64,000 nucleotides of DNA from Guyparkeria sp. SCN-R1 (GTDB lineage: Bacteria; Pseudomonadota; Gammaproteobacteria; Halothiobacillales; Halothiobacillaceae). This document shows, piece after piece, positions 61,987 to 64,000 of the stretch; position 1 is the first letter of the stretch; every line of letters begins with the position of its first letter. Made by a program: the position numbers and the translations under genes. The DNA lies in assembly GCF_003932495.1 (NCBI RefSeq), contig NZ_QZMT01000010.1, positions 62,001-126,000 of the forward strand, read 5' to 3'. Below the pieces are notes generated by a model. It was not told the origin of the DNA and searched no databases. It saw nothing but the letters and a program-made list of their open reading frames with translations.

Positions 61987-62556
61987 ATGGATTGGTTTTC
62001 CAGAAAATCGGCACAGTCAGGGATCGCGCTGGTCATTGCGCTGATCTTGCTGCTTGTGATTTCCCTGGTAGGGCTCGCGTCGATTCGCGGCACAACATTG
62101 CAGGAAAAGATGTCCAGCAACCTGCATGATCGTGACTTAGCCTTCCAAGCGGCAGAAGCCGCCCTCCGAGCTGCTGAGCGCGCGTTAGGTAGTAACTCGG
62201 CCATCATTGCCCGTGAGTGCTTCGACGACAGTGCGGCGAACGAGTGCAGCGCGAACCCGGCCGAGTGGGCCGACGATCCGCAAGGGCCCAATTGGCAAGA
62301 TGTCGATAACGCAAGCGACTTTAGCTCCAGCTTTCAGCCCAATGGCGCTCCGCCGCAATACACCATCGATGACATGGGCTTATGGCCCGACCCGACCTCG
62401 TCGACCGGGATAAATCAGAGTGGTGCCGGTACGCAGTATGGCGCCCAAGGTACGACGACAACCGTGCATTTCTATCGCGTCACCGCCCGTAGTGCGGACC
62501 CGACGGATGTCGATGACCGTGCCGTTGTCTGGCTCCAGGGCTGGGTTCGCCTCTAG
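61987..62556 (+). CDS. pilX: Type IV pilus assembly protein PilX
   Basis: The 189-residue protein starts near QSGIALVIALILLLVISLVG, the PilX hydrophobic helix with a Gly-Ile processing site lacking the usual Glu at +5, then QEKMSSNLHDRDLAFQAAEA and ALRAAERALGSN, both PilX motifs. A single base separates it from pilW; pilY1 follows after 12 bases. PilX cooperates with PilY1 at the pilus tip. Confidence 0.87.
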   Translation: MDWFSRKSAQSGIALVIALILLLVISLVGLASIRGTTLQEKMSSNLHDRDLAFQAAEAALRAAERALGSNSAIIARECFDDSAANECSANPAEWADDPQGPNWQDVDNASDFSSSFQPNGAPPQYTIDDMGLWPDPTSSTGINQSGAGTQYGAQGTTTTVHFYRVTARSADPTDVDDRAVVWLQGWVRL

Positions 62557-62568
62557 GAGGGGGAAGAT

Positions 62569-64000
62569 ATGAGTATCGAATTGCGTAATTCAGTCCGGAT
62601 GCTCCGGTTCGCTCTGGCATTAGCGGTTGGTTCTTTCGCCTTTTCGGCAGCGGTGCAAGCTGTTGATCCCCCGTCAGTCTCTATCGCTAGTGAGCCGTTG
62701 GCAACGCAGGTCAAGTTGGACCCTAACCTGGTGCTGATGTTCGACGATTCTCTCTCGATGACTTACAACTACATGCCAGATGGCCTTAGTGCCTCTGACT
62801 TGGGTTTTCGCTCGTCCGACGTGAACAAGATTTATTACAACCCAAGCGTGGCGTATGTTCCGCCGTTTCAGGAGAACGGCGATACTTACAGTCATTCCAC
62901 ATTTCCCTATGCCAGCGTCAACGGGTTCGTTTCGGATGCCGCCACGCCAAATATCCTTGCTGAGAGCGATTACTCCGAGCGTCCTGTTTACGACTCAGTA
63001 AATAACCAGAATCAGTGTGACGCCCTTAACGGTGAGTGGGACGTCACTGCAAGGCAATGCAGTGCGAAATTCAACGCATTTGTTTATCTCACCGGCACGC
63101 CGGGTTCATTCGTCAAGAACTACGTGGTCTCCAGTAGCGAGAGCTGCGCGGACATCGCCAACTGTCACGAGTCCGACGAGAGCTTGACCATTGGTTCGGT
63201 CTCGACGACGTACGGTCAGAACATTGCCAACTGGTATTCCTATTACCGGACCCGTTTGCTGGCGGCCAAGAGCGGCGTAATGAATGCGTTTTATCCGATC
63301 GGTTCGGAATTTCGCGTTGGTTATGGATCAATCAACGGAGACTCCCTGACGGACGTGGCAGCGTTTGAGGGTGACCACCGCGAGGCATTCTGGGGTTGGC
63401 TGGAAGGGCTGGTGCCATCATTTCGGGCCCCGTACACGCCGCTGAGAGGCGCCTTGGATCGTGTTGGTGAATACTACACAACAGATTCCGCTTGGGAAGA
63501 TGAAAATGGTGTGATTGCCGGCTGCCGACAGGCCTACACGGTGCTGACTACGGATGGCTATTGGAATGACGGTCGGTATGCCTCGTTCTCTTGTGGCGAA
63601 GCCTTCAATAGTATTGGCGATTCTGACGGTGCCGCCGGTAGCGAGATAAAGAATCCAAACGGGCTTGCGTACACATATGAGCCGGCTGCTCCCTACACTG
63701 ACGGCTATTCCTGCAGTGGCACGTTGGCCGACGTTGCTATGCACTACTGGAAGCGGGATTTGATGCCGGACGTCGAAAACTATGTGCCCACAACCGACCA
63801 AGATCCTGCATTCTGGCAGCACATGGTGACCTTCGCCGTTGGTCTGGGCGTCGAGCCCACCAACATCGAGCCGGCAGGTACTACTGTGGACGAAATCTTT
63901 GACTGGGCGAACGGTGGTGATGCGATCGATGGTTTTCGTTGGCCACAGCCGGATCAGAACAGTGAGAATAATGTCGCAGACCTTGCCCATGCGGCGCTGA
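62569..64000 (+). CDS. pilY1: Pilus tip adhesin PilY1, N-terminal part (runs off right edge)
   Basis: The frame from the ATG at 62569 is open to the window end (477 codons). AGGAGG precedes it. A signal peptide (FALALAVGSFAFSAAVQA) is followed by VKLDPNLVLMFDDSLSM with a DxSxS MIDAS-type motif at residues 59-63, as in the von Willebrand A-like region of PilY1. Near the edge the protein reads NVADLAHAAL, the family's N-terminal end motif before the C-terminal propeller. PilY1 controls pilus extension and adhesion and can act as a mechanosensor. The calcium-binding beta-propeller is outside the window. Confidence 0.9.
   Translation, partial: MSIELRNSVRMLRFALALAVGSFAFSAAVQAVDPPSVSIASEPLATQVKLDPNLVLMFDDSLSMTYNYMPDGLSASDLGFRSSDVNKIYYNPSVAYVPPFQENGDTYSHSTFPYASVNGFVSDAATPNILAESDYSERPVYDSVNNQNQCDALNGEWDVTARQCSAKFNAFVYLTGTPGSFVKNYVVSSSESCADIANCHESDESLTIGSVSTTYGQNIANWYSYYRTRLLAAKSGVMNAFYPIGSEFRVGYGSINGDSLTDVAAFEGDHREAFWGWLEGLVPSFRAPYTPLRGALDRVGEYYTTDSAWEDENGVIAGCRQAYTVLTTDGYWNDGRYASFSCGEAFNSIGDSDGAAGSEIKNPNGLAYTYEPAAPYTDGYSCSGTLADVAMHYWKRDLMPDVENYVPTTDQDPAFWQHMVTFAVGLGVEPTNIEPAGTTVDEIFDWANGGDAIDGFRWPQPDQNSENNVADLAHAAL

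Overview
The window is about 64 kb of a GC-rich gammaproteobacterial chromosome, with almost wall-to-wall genes, many of them in operons with 4-base ATGA overlaps. The gene orders queA-tgt-yajC-secD-secF, trmJ-cysE-iscR, ndk-rlmN-pilF-rodZ-ispG-hisS-yfgM-bamB-der, smc-zipA-ligA and lptM-lysA are typical of Pseudomonas-like and Chromatiales-like gammaproteobacteria. A flavocytochrome c sulfide dehydrogenase pair (fccAB), a cytochrome c4 and a system II (ResB/CcsB) cytochrome c assembly pair point to a sulfur-oxidising lineage such as Halothiobacillaceae or Ectothiorhodospiraceae. That placement is inference. I saw no tRNA, rRNA, CRISPR array, transposase or phage gene.

Layout. 1-9.3 kb: the 3' end of ubiD, then a minus-strand block read as cytochrome c4, resB, ccsB, dsbA, acetolactate synthase-like, EEP phosphatase/nuclease, diguanylate cyclase. 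9.4-9.8 kb: copy 1 of a structured repeat. 9.8-15 kb: engB, then on the minus strand an EEP protein, a phospholipase D-VTT fusion, a small membrane protein and a Tat-exported aldo/keto reductase. 15.2-18 kb: a membrane GGDEF protein with a haem-type CxxCH motif and a degenerate EAL domain. 18-21.3 kb: metR, glutathione reductase and a peroxiredoxin-glutaredoxin fusion. 21.5-25.4 kb: lysA, lptM, rsmB and an alpha/beta hydrolase.

25.4-26.2 kb has no protein gene. It holds a perfect palindrome resembling a GacA/UvrY box, then about 600 bases with roughly thirty GGA triplets, many in hairpin loops, ending in an intrinsic terminator. I read this as a Csr/Rsm-type RNA that sequesters CsrA/RsmA; it is the strongest unannotated system here. 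26.3-32.3 kb: queuosine and Sec genes, interrupted at 28.6-28.9 kb by copy 2 of the structured repeat. The two copies differ in sequence but keep complementary arms.

32.3-44.9 kb: suhB, trmJ, cysE, iscR, ndk through der. This matches the Pseudomonas order except that iscS-iscU-iscA-hscB-hscA-fdx-iscX are absent between iscR and ndk, although IscR keeps all its cluster ligands. 45-47.4 kb: queF, a sugar kinase and cysZ. 47.6-54.5 kb: smc, zipA and an enlarged ligA. 54.6-56.4 kb: a glycosyltransferase and a PAP2 phosphatase. 56.7-58.3 kb: fccAB. 58.4-58.8 kb: REP-like inverted repeats and a heptamer tandem repeat. 58.7-59.6 kb: a second inositol-phosphatase-family gene. 59.8-64 kb: a type IV pilus minor-pilin cluster (fimT/fimU, pilV, pilW, pilX, pilY1) that is visibly less GC-rich than the rest and runs off the right edge.
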